From Candidatus Gemmiger stercorigallinarum (GTDB lineage Bacteria > Bacillota > Clostridia > Oscillospirales > Ruminococcaceae): DNA of 64,000 bases. The stretch covers positions 1-64,000 of the forward strand of contig DWWX01000003.1 in the NCBI GenBank assembly GCA_019119495.1, read 5' to 3'. The position numbers and the translations under genes were made by a program. The notes under the pieces are model-generated. The model was not told where the DNA came from, did no database searches, and saw only the letters and a program-made list of their open reading frames with translations. Below, in pieces: positions 29,931 through 38,291 of this stretch (position 1 is its first letter; every line of letters begins with the position of its first letter).

Positions 29931-30834
29931 GTTTACCGCCCCGCCGGAGGCTGCCGGCCAGCGGCTGGACCGCTTTCTGGCCGACGCCTGCGGCGGCCTG
30001 ACCCGCAGCGCGCTGCAAAACCTGATCGAGCAGGGGGCGGCGGCCGTCAACGGCCAGCCGGCCCCCAAGCGGTATAAGGTCCGGGCGGGGGACTGCGTGA
30101 CGCTTACCGTCCCCGACCCGCGCCCGTTGGAAGCGCAGCCCCAAAACATCCCGCTGGACATCGTCTACGAGGACGCCCACCTGATCGTGGTCAACAAGCC
30201 CAAGGGTATGGTGGTGCACCCCGCCCCCGGCAACCCGGACGGCACGCTGGTCAACGCGCTGCTCTACCACTGTGCGGGCGGTTTGTCCGGCATCGGCGGG
30301 GCCGTCCGCCCCGGCATCGTCCACCGCATCGACAAGGACACCAGCGGCCTTTTGGTGGTTGCCAAGGACGACGCCGCCCACCAGGGCCTGGCGGAGCAGA
30401 TGGCGGTGCATGCCATCTACCGCGTCTACCACGCCGTGGTCTACGGCAACCTGAAAGAGGATGCCGGCACGGTGGAAAAGCCCATCGGCCGCGACCCCCG
30501 CGACCGCAAAAAGATGGCAGTCACCGACCTGCACAGCCGCTATGCCTGCACCCACTGGCAGGTGCTGGAGCGGTTCGGCCAGTTTACCTACATTGCCTGC
30601 CGGCTGGAGACCGGCCGCACCCACCAGATCCGCGTGCACATGGCGTCCCTTGGCCATCCGCTGGCCGGGGACCCGGTCTACGGCCCCCGCAGTGTCATCA
30701 AGTCGCTGAACGGCCAGTGCCTGCACGCCAAGGAGCTGGGCTTTGTCCACCCGGTCACGGGGCAGTACATGCAGTTTGACTCGCCCCTGCCGGAGTATTT
30801 CACCGCATTTCTTGCCAGGCTGAGAAAGGGCTGA
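29917..30834 (+). CDS. rluD: RluA/RluD family pseudouridine synthase
   Basis: N-terminal S4-like region; NKPKGMVVHPAPGNPDGTLVNALL...RPGIVHRIDKDTSGLLVVAK; 14-nt overlap with lspA. Confidence 0.9.
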   Translation: MQTLEFTAPPEAAGQRLDRFLADACGGLTRSALQNLIEQGAAAVNGQPAPKRYKVRAGDCVTLTVPDPRPLEAQPQNIPLDIVYEDAHLIVVNKPKGMVVHPAPGNPDGTLVNALLYHCAGGLSGIGGAVRPGIVHRIDKDTSGLLVVAKDDAAHQGLAEQMAVHAIYRVYHAVVYGNLKEDAGTVEKPIGRDPRDRKKMAVTDLHSRYACTHWQVLERFGQFTYIACRLETGRTHQIRVHMASLGHPLAGDPVYGPRSVIKSLNGQCLHAKELGFVHPVTGQYMQFDSPLPEYFTAFLARLRKG

Positions 30835-30884
30835 CCGCAGCCGCCCGGCCGCCGATGAATCCCATATGGAAAGGAACGCCGTCC

Positions 30885-31712
30885 ATGAAGCAGACCCTGC
30901 GCGACTATCTTGTCTTTTGCGATATGGATAACACCCTGCTGACTGCCAAGGAGGGCATCCCTTCCTGCAACCGCACGGTCATCAAGCTGTTCACCCAGCT
31001 GGGCGGGCGGTTCACGGTGGCCACCGGCCGCCCGCCGGAGTCCATCCGCGCCGCGCTGGGGGACATCCAGCTGTCGCTGCCGGCCATCAGCTGCAACGGC
31101 TCGCTGCTGTATGACTTTTCCACCGACACCGTGCTGCGCCGCGCCACGCTGGACCGCAAGCAGGCCACCCTGGCCATCCAGGACGTGGTGCGGCAGTTCC
31201 CGCGTATCGGCGTCGAGGTCATGGCCCACGCGGGCGAGATGTTTGTGGTCCAGGCCAACGAGTACACCCACGCCCACCAGGTGGACGAGAAGATCACCGG
31301 CGTGACCTGCCCGCTGGACAGCGTGCCGGACGGCTGGGTCAAGGTGGTGTTTGCCAGCGATCCGGAGACTATCCGCAAGCTGTCCCAGTATGCCAAGACC
31401 CGCTACTACGGGCGGGAAAATTATTTCCTGGCCACCAACAGCATCTATTTCGAGATCATGCCCGGCGGCGTGGGCAAGGCCAGCGGACTGCGGGATCTTT
31501 GTACCCTGCTGGGCGAGCCGCTGCAAAAGACCATCGTCATCGGGGACTATTATAACGATTTGGAGATCATGCAGACGGCCGGGCACTCGGTGGCGGTGGC
31601 AAACGCCCCCTCGGAGGTGCGGGCCGCCGCCGACGAGGTGACCACCTGCACCTGCACCGACGGCGCGGTGGGCGAGTACCTGTACAAGCTGATCGACAAG
31701 GCCATGGGCTGA
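30885..31712 (+). CDS. Cof-type HAD hydrolase
   Basis: FCDMDNTLLTAKEGIP...GRPPESIRAAL...IGDYYNDLEIMQTAGHSVAVANAPSEVRAAADEVT. Confidence 0.88.
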   Translation: MKQTLRDYLVFCDMDNTLLTAKEGIPSCNRTVIKLFTQLGGRFTVATGRPPESIRAALGDIQLSLPAISCNGSLLYDFSTDTVLRRATLDRKQATLAIQDVVRQFPRIGVEVMAHAGEMFVVQANEYTHAHQVDEKITGVTCPLDSVPDGWVKVVFASDPETIRKLSQYAKTRYYGRENYFLATNSIYFEIMPGGVGKASGLRDLCTLLGEPLQKTIVIGDYYNDLEIMQTAGHSVAVANAPSEVRAAADEVTTCTCTDGAVGEYLYKLIDKAMG

Positions 31713-31738
31713 TATTTGCCGCAAAGGAGGCGCCGCCG

Positions 31739-32212
31739 ATGAAAGTCAGCCAGCTGCTCAGCCGCGAAAGCGTGCTGATCCATGCCGACGTGCCCGACGC
31801 CAGCAATGCCCTGGGCATCCTGGTGGAACTGCAGGAGGCCGGCGGCGTCATCACCAACGGCACCGCCTATTACAACGCCGTCTGCGACCGCGAAACGGCC
31901 GGCGGCTCCACCGCCATCGGCGAGGGCATCGCCCTGCCCCACGCCTGCAACGCCGGCGTGGCCGCGCCGGGGCTGGCGGCCCTCTGCCTGCGTAAAGGGG
32001 TGGACTGGGGCGCGCCGGACGGAAAGCCGGTGGACCTGATTTTTATGGTGGCCATGCCGCCCCACGCCCAAAGCGAGCATCTGCTGGTTTTGGCGCGGCT
32101 GGTCACGCTGCTGTCCGACCGGGGCCTGACCAAAGCCCTGCGCGGCGCCGTCTCCCGCGAGCGGTTCATCGAGCTGCTGGCCCGCGCCGAGGCGGAGTGC
32201 TTTGCCGAGTGA
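31739..32212 (+). CDS. PTS sugar transporter subunit IIA (fructose/nitrogen type)
   Basis: ETAGGSTAIGEGIALPHACNAGV...VDLIFMVAMPPHAQSEHLLVLARLVTLLSD; IGEGIALPHA active-site motif. Confidence 0.88.
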   Translation: MKVSQLLSRESVLIHADVPDASNALGILVELQEAGGVITNGTAYYNAVCDRETAGGSTAIGEGIALPHACNAGVAAPGLAALCLRKGVDWGAPDGKPVDLIFMVAMPPHAQSEHLLVLARLVTLLSDRGLTKALRGAVSRERFIELLARAEAECFAE

Positions 32213-32237
32213 GGGCCGGCGTTTTACGACAAAACAT

Positions 32238-32280
32238 AACGGCACAGCGCCAGAACCATCTGGCAGGCTGTGCCGTTTTC
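32238..32280 (+). terminator. Terminator after the EIIA gene
   Basis: AACGGCACAG..CTGTGCCGTT followed by TTC. Confidence 0.7.
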
Positions 32281-32405
32281 TGTTGGTGAGATTTGCCATG
32301 CCCGGACGATTGAAGCGGCGCGGCTGCCCGGCCTCCGCCGCTTTTGGGCAAAGCCATTTTGCAATTCGGGCACTTTTTGAAACAATCGGCCGGACCCGGA
32401 AAAGA

Positions 32406-32921
32406 TCATTGGATCTGCTGGACCGGCTTCCCGGTTTGCTGCTCTATAAAATGGCGGAACTCCTCGGCTGTCCCGCCCTGTAAATGCTGTTTGTCATACA
32501 GCTGGGCATGGCTTGCGCTGAAGATAAATACAAAAAAGCCGGCGGTTTCTGCAAGCATTGCGATTTTGTCGTATTTCCATTCGGTGGTTCCGACGTCTGT
32601 TGTGGAGGTAAAACCGCCTTCGGAAAATACCGTCACGGCCTTTTCCATACCGGGAAGAAGCTGCTTGCTGGCCACATATCCGTTGATCCGGTCCTCAAAC
32701 AGCAGGGCAAAAAGGATCACAGCCGCAGCAGCCAGCGTGATGACGGTGCGAAAGTTGAGGGCAAAACCGTTTATCAGAACAAGCAGCACGCCGAGCGCAA
32801 AAACGACCCAGCCAAATATGTGGGAACGGCGGCTGCGCTTTTTTCGGATGGTCTTTCGCAGCGCCCTGGCCATGACAACCATTGTTTTGGCGGTGTATTG
32901 CGTTTCAAAACGGAATTCCAT
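32406..32921 (-). CDS. YcxB-like membrane protein
   Basis: Two TM segments (IFGWVVFALGVLLVLINGFAL, VITLAAAAVILFALLF) then EWKYDKIAMLAETAGFFVFIFSASHAQLYDKQHLQGGTAEEFRHFIEQQTG. Confidence 0.7.
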   Translation of the reverse strand: MEFRFETQYTAKTMVVMARALRKTIRKKRSRRSHIFGWVVFALGVLLVLINGFALNFRTVITLAAAAVILFALLFEDRINGYVASKQLLPGMEKAVTVFSEGGFTSTTDVGTTEWKYDKIAMLAETAGFFVFIFSASHAQLYDKQHLQGGTAEEFRHFIEQQTGKPVQQIQ

Positions 32922-33216
32922 GATGCGGCACCCCCATGACCTGCCGTTGTTCCTGCGCGCAAAGCAGGACGGGCGTGCGGACGCGTTCCTGCTGTGCCTG
33001 GCATCAGTATATCACAGGCAGATGTGGTTTTCCATAACAAAAGCAGGGCAGTCCGCAAAAACGGCACCTAAACCGCCGCGAAAGCAGATTTTATCCGCTT
33101 TCCGCTATACAACCGGCCCGATTCCGTGGTACTATAAAAAGCAGAATGACGGCGCCGGCCGGCTGTGCATTGCCGGCCACAGAAAACCAACAGCGAAGAA
33201 AAAAGGGAGGATCACG

Positions 33217-34146
33217 ATGCAGCGGTATCTGGTACTGGACATTGGCGGCACTTTCATCAAATATGCCCTGATGGGGCAGGACGGCACGATCCTGGAGCAG
33301 GGCAAGGTCCCCTCGCCGCAGGAGAGCATGGACGCACTGCTGGCGGCCATCGCGCCCATCGGTGCAAAATTTGCCGGGCAGTATGCCGGCACGGCGGTGT
33401 CCATGCCCGGCCGCATCAACACCGCCCGCGGGGTTGCCCATACGGGCGGCATCTTTACCTTTATCAGGGACGCGCCCATGGCCCGCCTGCTGGCGGACTG
33501 CCTGCACGCGCCGGTGACCATCGCCAACGACGGCAAGTGCGCGGTGCGCGCCGAGGCGTGGAACGGCGCTTTGGCCGACGTGGAAAACGGTGCGGTCATC
33601 GTGCTGGGCACCGGCACCGGCGGCGGCCTGCTGCTGGGCCGCCGGGTCTGGATGGGTTCCAGCTATGCGGCGGGGGAACTGTCGGTGCTGGGCATGGATT
33701 TTGCCAGGATGGCCCGGGCCTGCACCGACGTCACCATGCTGAGCCGGGACACGCTGTGGAGCGACTGGATGTCTGCCAAGGGGCTGCTGGATCATTATAC
33801 CAGCCGCCGCGGCCTGCCGGAAGGCAGCGTGGACGGCTACGCCTTTTTTGACGCCTACGAGGCCGGCGAGCCGGAAGCCGCCGAGACGCTGCGCACCTTC
33901 GGCGAGATGGCGGCGGCCGGCATCTACTCGCTGCAGGCGGTGCTGGACCTGCAGCGCATCGCCATCGGCGGCGGCATCAGCGCCCGGCCGGAGGTCACCC
34001 GTGTCATCCGCGAGGCGGTGACGCGGCAGTTTGCGGCGGTGCGCTGCACCCCCATGCCGGCGCCGGAGATCGTGACCTGCCGCTACGGCAACGACGCCAA
34101 CCTGCTGGGCGCGCTGCAGTTCCATCTGGAATACAGGGGCGAGTGA
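33217..34146 (+). CDS. ROK family protein
   Basis: LVLDIGGTFIKYALM...SMPGRINTARG...IANDGKCAVRAEAWNGALADVENGAVIVLGTGTGGGLLL. Confidence 0.9.
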   Translation: MQRYLVLDIGGTFIKYALMGQDGTILEQGKVPSPQESMDALLAAIAPIGAKFAGQYAGTAVSMPGRINTARGVAHTGGIFTFIRDAPMARLLADCLHAPVTIANDGKCAVRAEAWNGALADVENGAVIVLGTGTGGGLLLGRRVWMGSSYAAGELSVLGMDFARMARACTDVTMLSRDTLWSDWMSAKGLLDHYTSRRGLPEGSVDGYAFFDAYEAGEPEAAETLRTFGEMAAAGIYSLQAVLDLQRIAIGGGISARPEVTRVIREAVTRQFAAVRCTPMPAPEIVTCRYGNDANLLGALQFHLEYRGE

Positions 34147-34304
34147 CCGGGAGCGGGGAACGGCGTCCCAAACATCCAATATCCGCAGGGCTGTGCCAGA
34201 TCCGGTACGGCCCTGCGGCTGATTTTGGCGGTAAAACGGTTCGGCTTTGTACAAAATGCTAAAAAGTGACCGGGACACAAGGGGGCAAATTGTCCGTTTG
34301 TCCA

Positions 34305-34334
34305 TTGCCAAGCCGACCGGCATATGCTATACTT
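34305..34334 (+). promoter_or_regulatory. Promoter of the ABC transporter SBP gene
   Basis: TTGCCA-18 nt-TATACT with extended TGC. Confidence 0.55.
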
Positions 34335-34438
34335 TAAAGCATTAAATCGGCAGAGGGGAGAGAGGACACCGCCCCGCCCAAGCGGCGGACGCCCTGTGCA
34401 GCGGTGCTCCCGGCCGAGAAAACAGGGGAGAGATACGC

Positions 34439-35494
34439 ATGAAAAAAGCAGTTTCCATTTTGACCGCGGCCTGCCTGGCGCTCAGCCTGGCGGCCTGCAG
34501 CTCCGACAGCCCGTCGTCTGCAGCGGCAGACCCGTCCAGCACTTCGGACACCAGCGAGAGCTCCTCGGCTGAGACCGCCGAGGATACCGGGACCGACGCA
34601 TCGGCTGCCGCCTATACCATCGGCATCTGCCAGCAGCAGCCCCACGAGGCGCTGGACGCCGCCACCCAGGGCTTTAAGGACGCCCTGGTGGAGGCATTTG
34701 GCGAGGACGGCGTCACCTTTGACGAGCAGAACGCCCAGGGCGACTCCAACACCTGCGCCACCATCATCAACGGCTTTGTCTCCGGCGGCTACGACCTGAT
34801 CATGGCCAACGGCAGCAGCGCCCTGCAGGCGGCGGCCGCCGGCACCGCCGACATCCCCATCCTGGGCACCTCCGTCACCGAGTACGGCGTCGCCCTGGGC
34901 ATCGACGGCTTTGACGGCACCGTGGGCGGCAACGTCTCCGGCACCAGCGACCTGGCCCCGCTGGACCAGCAGGCGCAGATGCTGGCCGACTTTTTCCCGG
35001 TGGACCAGTACCCCACCGTGGGCATGCTGTACTGCAGCGCCGAGCCCAACAGCGCCTACCAGGTGGAGCAGGTCACCAACTACCTGACCGAGATGGGCTA
35101 TACCGTTGAGGATTACTCCTTCAGCGATTCCAACGACCTGGCCACCATCGCCACCAACGCCTCCACCAGCTGCGATGTGCTCTACATTCCCACCGACAAC
35201 ACCGCCGCTTCCAACACCGAGATCATCCAGAACATCTGCCTGCCGGCCGGGGTGCCCATCATTGCGGGCGAGCAGGGCATCTGCTCCGGCTGCGGCGTGG
35301 CCACCCTGTCCATCAGCTACTACGACCTGGGTTACGCCACCGGCGAGATGGCCGTCCAGGTCCTGACCGGCGAGGCGGATATCTCCACCATGCCCATCGA
35401 GTACGCCCCCAACTTTACCAAGATGTACAACCCCTCCAACTGCGAGGCGCTGAACATCACGGTGCCCGACGACTACGTCGCCATTGAAGGGTAA
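34439..35494 (+). CDS. ABC transporter substrate-binding lipoprotein (TrpX-like)
   Basis: Signal peptide with LSLAAC lipobox; YTIGICQQQPHEALDAATQGFKDALVEAFG...NGSSALQAAAAGTADIPILGTSVTEYG. Confidence 0.88.
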   Translation: MKKAVSILTAACLALSLAACSSDSPSSAAADPSSTSDTSESSSAETAEDTGTDASAAAYTIGICQQQPHEALDAATQGFKDALVEAFGEDGVTFDEQNAQGDSNTCATIINGFVSGGYDLIMANGSSALQAAAAGTADIPILGTSVTEYGVALGIDGFDGTVGGNVSGTSDLAPLDQQAQMLADFFPVDQYPTVGMLYCSAEPNSAYQVEQVTNYLTEMGYTVEDYSFSDSNDLATIATNASTSCDVLYIPTDNTAASNTEIIQNICLPAGVPIIAGEQGICSGCGVATLSISYYDLGYATGEMAVQVLTGEADISTMPIEYAPNFTKMYNPSNCEALNITVPDDYVAIEG

Positions 35495-35520
35495 TACCGG
35501 AACCTTCTGACATACAGCAG

Positions 35521-35560
35521 AAAAGGCGGGAAAAGGGCTTCCCTTTTTCCCGCCTTTTTG
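35521..35560 (+). terminator. Terminator/attenuator between SBP and permease genes
   Basis: AAAGGCGGGAAAAGGG-CTT-CCCTTTTTCCCGCCTTTTTG. Confidence 0.85.
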
Positions 35561-35658
35561 CTATACTATAAAAGTCTGTAACTTTTTTGGCCGGCCCGTC
35601 GGGCCGGCCGGGGCAGGACGCCCGGTGCGCCCTGCAGAAACGGGGAGGTTTGTTTCTT

Positions 35659-36588
35659 TTGGATATCATGACATTGGTCAACGCCCTGCCCGGCGCGGTG
35701 GCGCAGGGCCTGATCTGGGCCATCATGGCCATCGGCGTCTACATCACCTACCGGGTGCTGGACATTGCCGACCTGACGGTGGACGGCACGCTGTGCACCG
35801 GCGGCGCGGTCTGCATCATGTGCATGCTGAGCGGCTGCAACGTGTGGGTGTCGATCCTGGCGGCCACCTGCGCCGGGCTGCTGGCGGGCTTTGTCACCGG
35901 CATTTTCCACACCTTCATGGGCATCCAGCCGATCCTGGCCGGCATCCTGACCCAGCTGGCCCTGTGGAGCATCAACCTTAAGATCATGGGCAAGTCCAAC
36001 CAGGCCATCAATGTGGACAAGTACGACCTGGCGGTGTCGCTGCGCTACATCAAGGATGTGCCCTTCTACCAGAACACCATCTTTGTGGTGGCGGTCGTCA
36101 TTGCGGTGGTCATCGCCATTTTGTACTGGTTCTTCGGCACCGAGCTGGGCTGCGGCATCCGCGCCACCGGCTGCAACGCCAGCATGGCCCGGGCCCAGGG
36201 CATCAACACCAGCCTGAACAAGGTCATCGGCCTGATGATCTCCAACGGCCTGGTGGCGCTGTCCGGCGCGCTGCTGGCCCAGTACCAGGGCTTTGCCGAT
36301 ATCAACATGGGCCGCGGCGCCATCGTCATCGGCCTGGCCGCCGTCATCATCGGCGAGGCTTTGCTCAGCCGCGTGTTCCACAACTTCGCCCTCAAGATGC
36401 TCTCGGTGGCGGTGGGCAGCGTCATCTACTACCTGGTCTACCAGGTGGTCATCTGGTTCAAGGTGGACACCGACATGCTCAAGGCGTTCAGCGCCGTGGT
36501 GGTGGCCATCTTCCTGGCCATCCCGTACTGGAAGGGCAAATACTTTACCAAACCCACGGTGGCAAAGGGGGCCGACAAGAATGCTTGA
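35659..36588 (+). CDS. ABC transporter permease (TrpY-like; likely TTG start)
   Basis: LPGAVAQGLIWAIMAIGVYITYRVLDIADLTVDGTLCTGGAVC...; multi-TM; GGGGAGG SD 11 nt before the TTG. Confidence 0.85.
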   Translation: MDIMTLVNALPGAVAQGLIWAIMAIGVYITYRVLDIADLTVDGTLCTGGAVCIMCMLSGCNVWVSILAATCAGLLAGFVTGIFHTFMGIQPILAGILTQLALWSINLKIMGKSNQAINVDKYDLAVSLRYIKDVPFYQNTIFVVAVVIAVVIAILYWFFGTELGCGIRATGCNASMARAQGINTSLNKVIGLMISNGLVALSGALLAQYQGFADINMGRGAIVIGLAAVIIGEALLSRVFHNFALKMLSVAVGSVIYYLVYQVVIWFKVDTDMLKAFSAVVVAIFLAIPYWKGKYFTKPTVAKGADKNA

Positions 36589-37375
36589 GATCAAAAACGT
36601 ATACAAGACCTTCAATGCGGGCACCGTCAACCAGAAGGTGGCCCTCAACGGCCTGGACCTGACGCTGGAGGACGGCGATTTCGTCACCGTCATCGGCGGC
36701 AACGGCGCGGGCAAGTCCACCATGCTCAATGCGGTGGCCGGCGTCTGGCCCATCGACATGGGCAAGATCCTGATCGACGGCAGGGACATCACCCGCCTGC
36801 CGGAGCACAAGCGTGCCAAGTACATCGGCCGGGTGTTCCAGGACCCGATGATGGGCACCGCCGCCACCATGGGCATCGACGAAAACCTGGCCCTGGCCCG
36901 TCGCCGCGGCCAGCCCCGCACGCTGCGCACCGGTATCTCGGCCAAAGAGCGGGCCGAGTTCCGCGAGCTGGTCAAAACGCTGGACCTGGGGCTGGAGGAC
37001 CGCATGACCAGCAAGGTGGGCCTGCTTTCCGGCGGCCAGCGGCAGGCCATCACGCTGCTGATGGCCACGCTGCAGAAACCCCGCCTGCTGCTTTTGGACG
37101 AGCACACCGCCGCGCTGGACCCCAAGACCGCCGCCAAGGTGCTGGCGCTCTCGGACCGGATCGTGCACGAGAACAACCTGACCACCCTGATGATCACCCA
37201 CAACATGAAGGACGCCATCCGGTACGGCAACCGTCTGATCATGATGTACGAGGGCCGCATCATCTACGACGTCCGCGGCGAGGAAAAGGCCGCGCTGCAG
37301 GTCTCGGACCTGCTGGCCCGGTTCGAGCAGGTCAGCGACGGCGAGTTTGCCAACGACCGCATGCTGCTGTCCTGA
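36581..37375 (+). CDS. ABC transporter ATP-binding protein (TrpZ-like)
   Basis: VIGGNGAGKSTMLNAVAG...LLSGGQRQAITLLMATLQKPRLLLLDEHTAALDPKTA. Confidence 0.92.
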   Translation: MLEIKNVYKTFNAGTVNQKVALNGLDLTLEDGDFVTVIGGNGAGKSTMLNAVAGVWPIDMGKILIDGRDITRLPEHKRAKYIGRVFQDPMMGTAATMGIDENLALARRRGQPRTLRTGISAKERAEFRELVKTLDLGLEDRMTSKVGLLSGGQRQAITLLMATLQKPRLLLLDEHTAALDPKTAAKVLALSDRIVHENNLTTLMITHNMKDAIRYGNRLIMMYEGRIIYDVRGEEKAALQVSDLLARFEQVSDGEFANDRMLLS

Positions 37376-37435
37376 CCTTCCAGGCCGGCGCGGCGTTCTG
37401 CCGCCGGCAAACTCGGACCTGTTCGACAGGCTGTC

Positions 37436-37477
37436 CGCCCGCAGGGCATGGCTTTGGCCGCCCCTGCGGGCGTTTTT
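37436..37477 (+). terminator. Terminator after the ABC transporter operon
   Basis: CGCCCGCAGGG..CCCTGCGGGCG followed by TTTTT. Confidence 0.8.
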
Positions 37478-37554
37478 GCGTCCGCGGGGCGGCGCACGGC
37501 GCGCCATCTTCCTGAATTTTTTATGAAAAGATGTGCAAACGGCAGGTTTTATGC

Positions 37555-37560
37555 TATAAT
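37555..37560 (+). promoter_or_regulatory. Extended -10 (TGCTATAAT) of the HAD gene promoter
   Basis: TGC-TATAAT upstream of the start; -35 weak. Confidence 0.5.
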
Positions 37561-37591
37561 ACCATTGATTATGCGCAGGAGGGGAGATAAA

Positions 37592-38242
37592 TTGCCGCGC
37601 TACGACGCTATCCTGTTTGATGTGGACGGGACGCTGATCCATTCGCGCCCCGGCATCGAGAATACCTTTGCCTATGCCTTCCGCCGGATGGGCCTGGACC
37701 CGGCGGACATCGATCTCAGCCGTTACCTGGGGCCGCCGCTGCGCTGGAGCTTTGCCCAGCACTTCGGCACCGACGCCGAGGTGGAGCGGGCGGTTGATCT
37801 TTACCGTGACCGCTACGCCCGCGAGGGCATGCACGAGTGCAGCCTGTTCCCCGGTGTGAAAGAGCTGCTTGCCCGGCTGAAGGAAGCGGGGCTGTTTTTG
37901 GCCACCGCAACCTCCAAGCCGCGGGACGTGGTGCTGCCGATCTTGGAGGAGCAGGGCATCCTGCCCTGCTTTGACCTGGTGGGCGGCGCCAGCATGGACA
38001 AAAGCGTGGACACCAAGACCGCGGTCATCCGCCAGGACCTGGCCGACCCGCGCCTGGCAGGCAGACGCATCCTGATGGTGGGCGACCGCCGGGATGACAT
38101 GCAGGGCGCCGCCGACTGCGGCCTGCCCGCCGCCGCGGTGCTGTACGGCTACGGCAGCCGCGCCGAGCTGGAGCCCTGGCGCCCGGTGTGTTTTGCGCCG
38201 GACACCGCCGCCCTGGCCGATTTTCTTTTGGCGGAAGCCTGA
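37592..38242 (+). CDS. HAD family hydrolase, phosphoglycolate phosphatase-like (TTG start)
   Basis: YDAILFDVDGTLIHSRPGIENTFAYAFRRMG...ATSKPRD...MVGDRRDDMQGA; AGGAGGGG SD. Confidence 0.85.
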   Translation: MPRYDAILFDVDGTLIHSRPGIENTFAYAFRRMGLDPADIDLSRYLGPPLRWSFAQHFGTDAEVERAVDLYRDRYAREGMHECSLFPGVKELLARLKEAGLFLATATSKPRDVVLPILEEQGILPCFDLVGGASMDKSVDTKTAVIRQDLADPRLAGRRILMVGDRRDDMQGAADCGLPAAAVLYGYGSRAELEPWRPVCFAPDTAALADFLLAEA

Positions 38243-38291
38243 CCCGCCCCGTTACGCCCGATGAACTACCATGGAAGGGGACTGACCCGTT

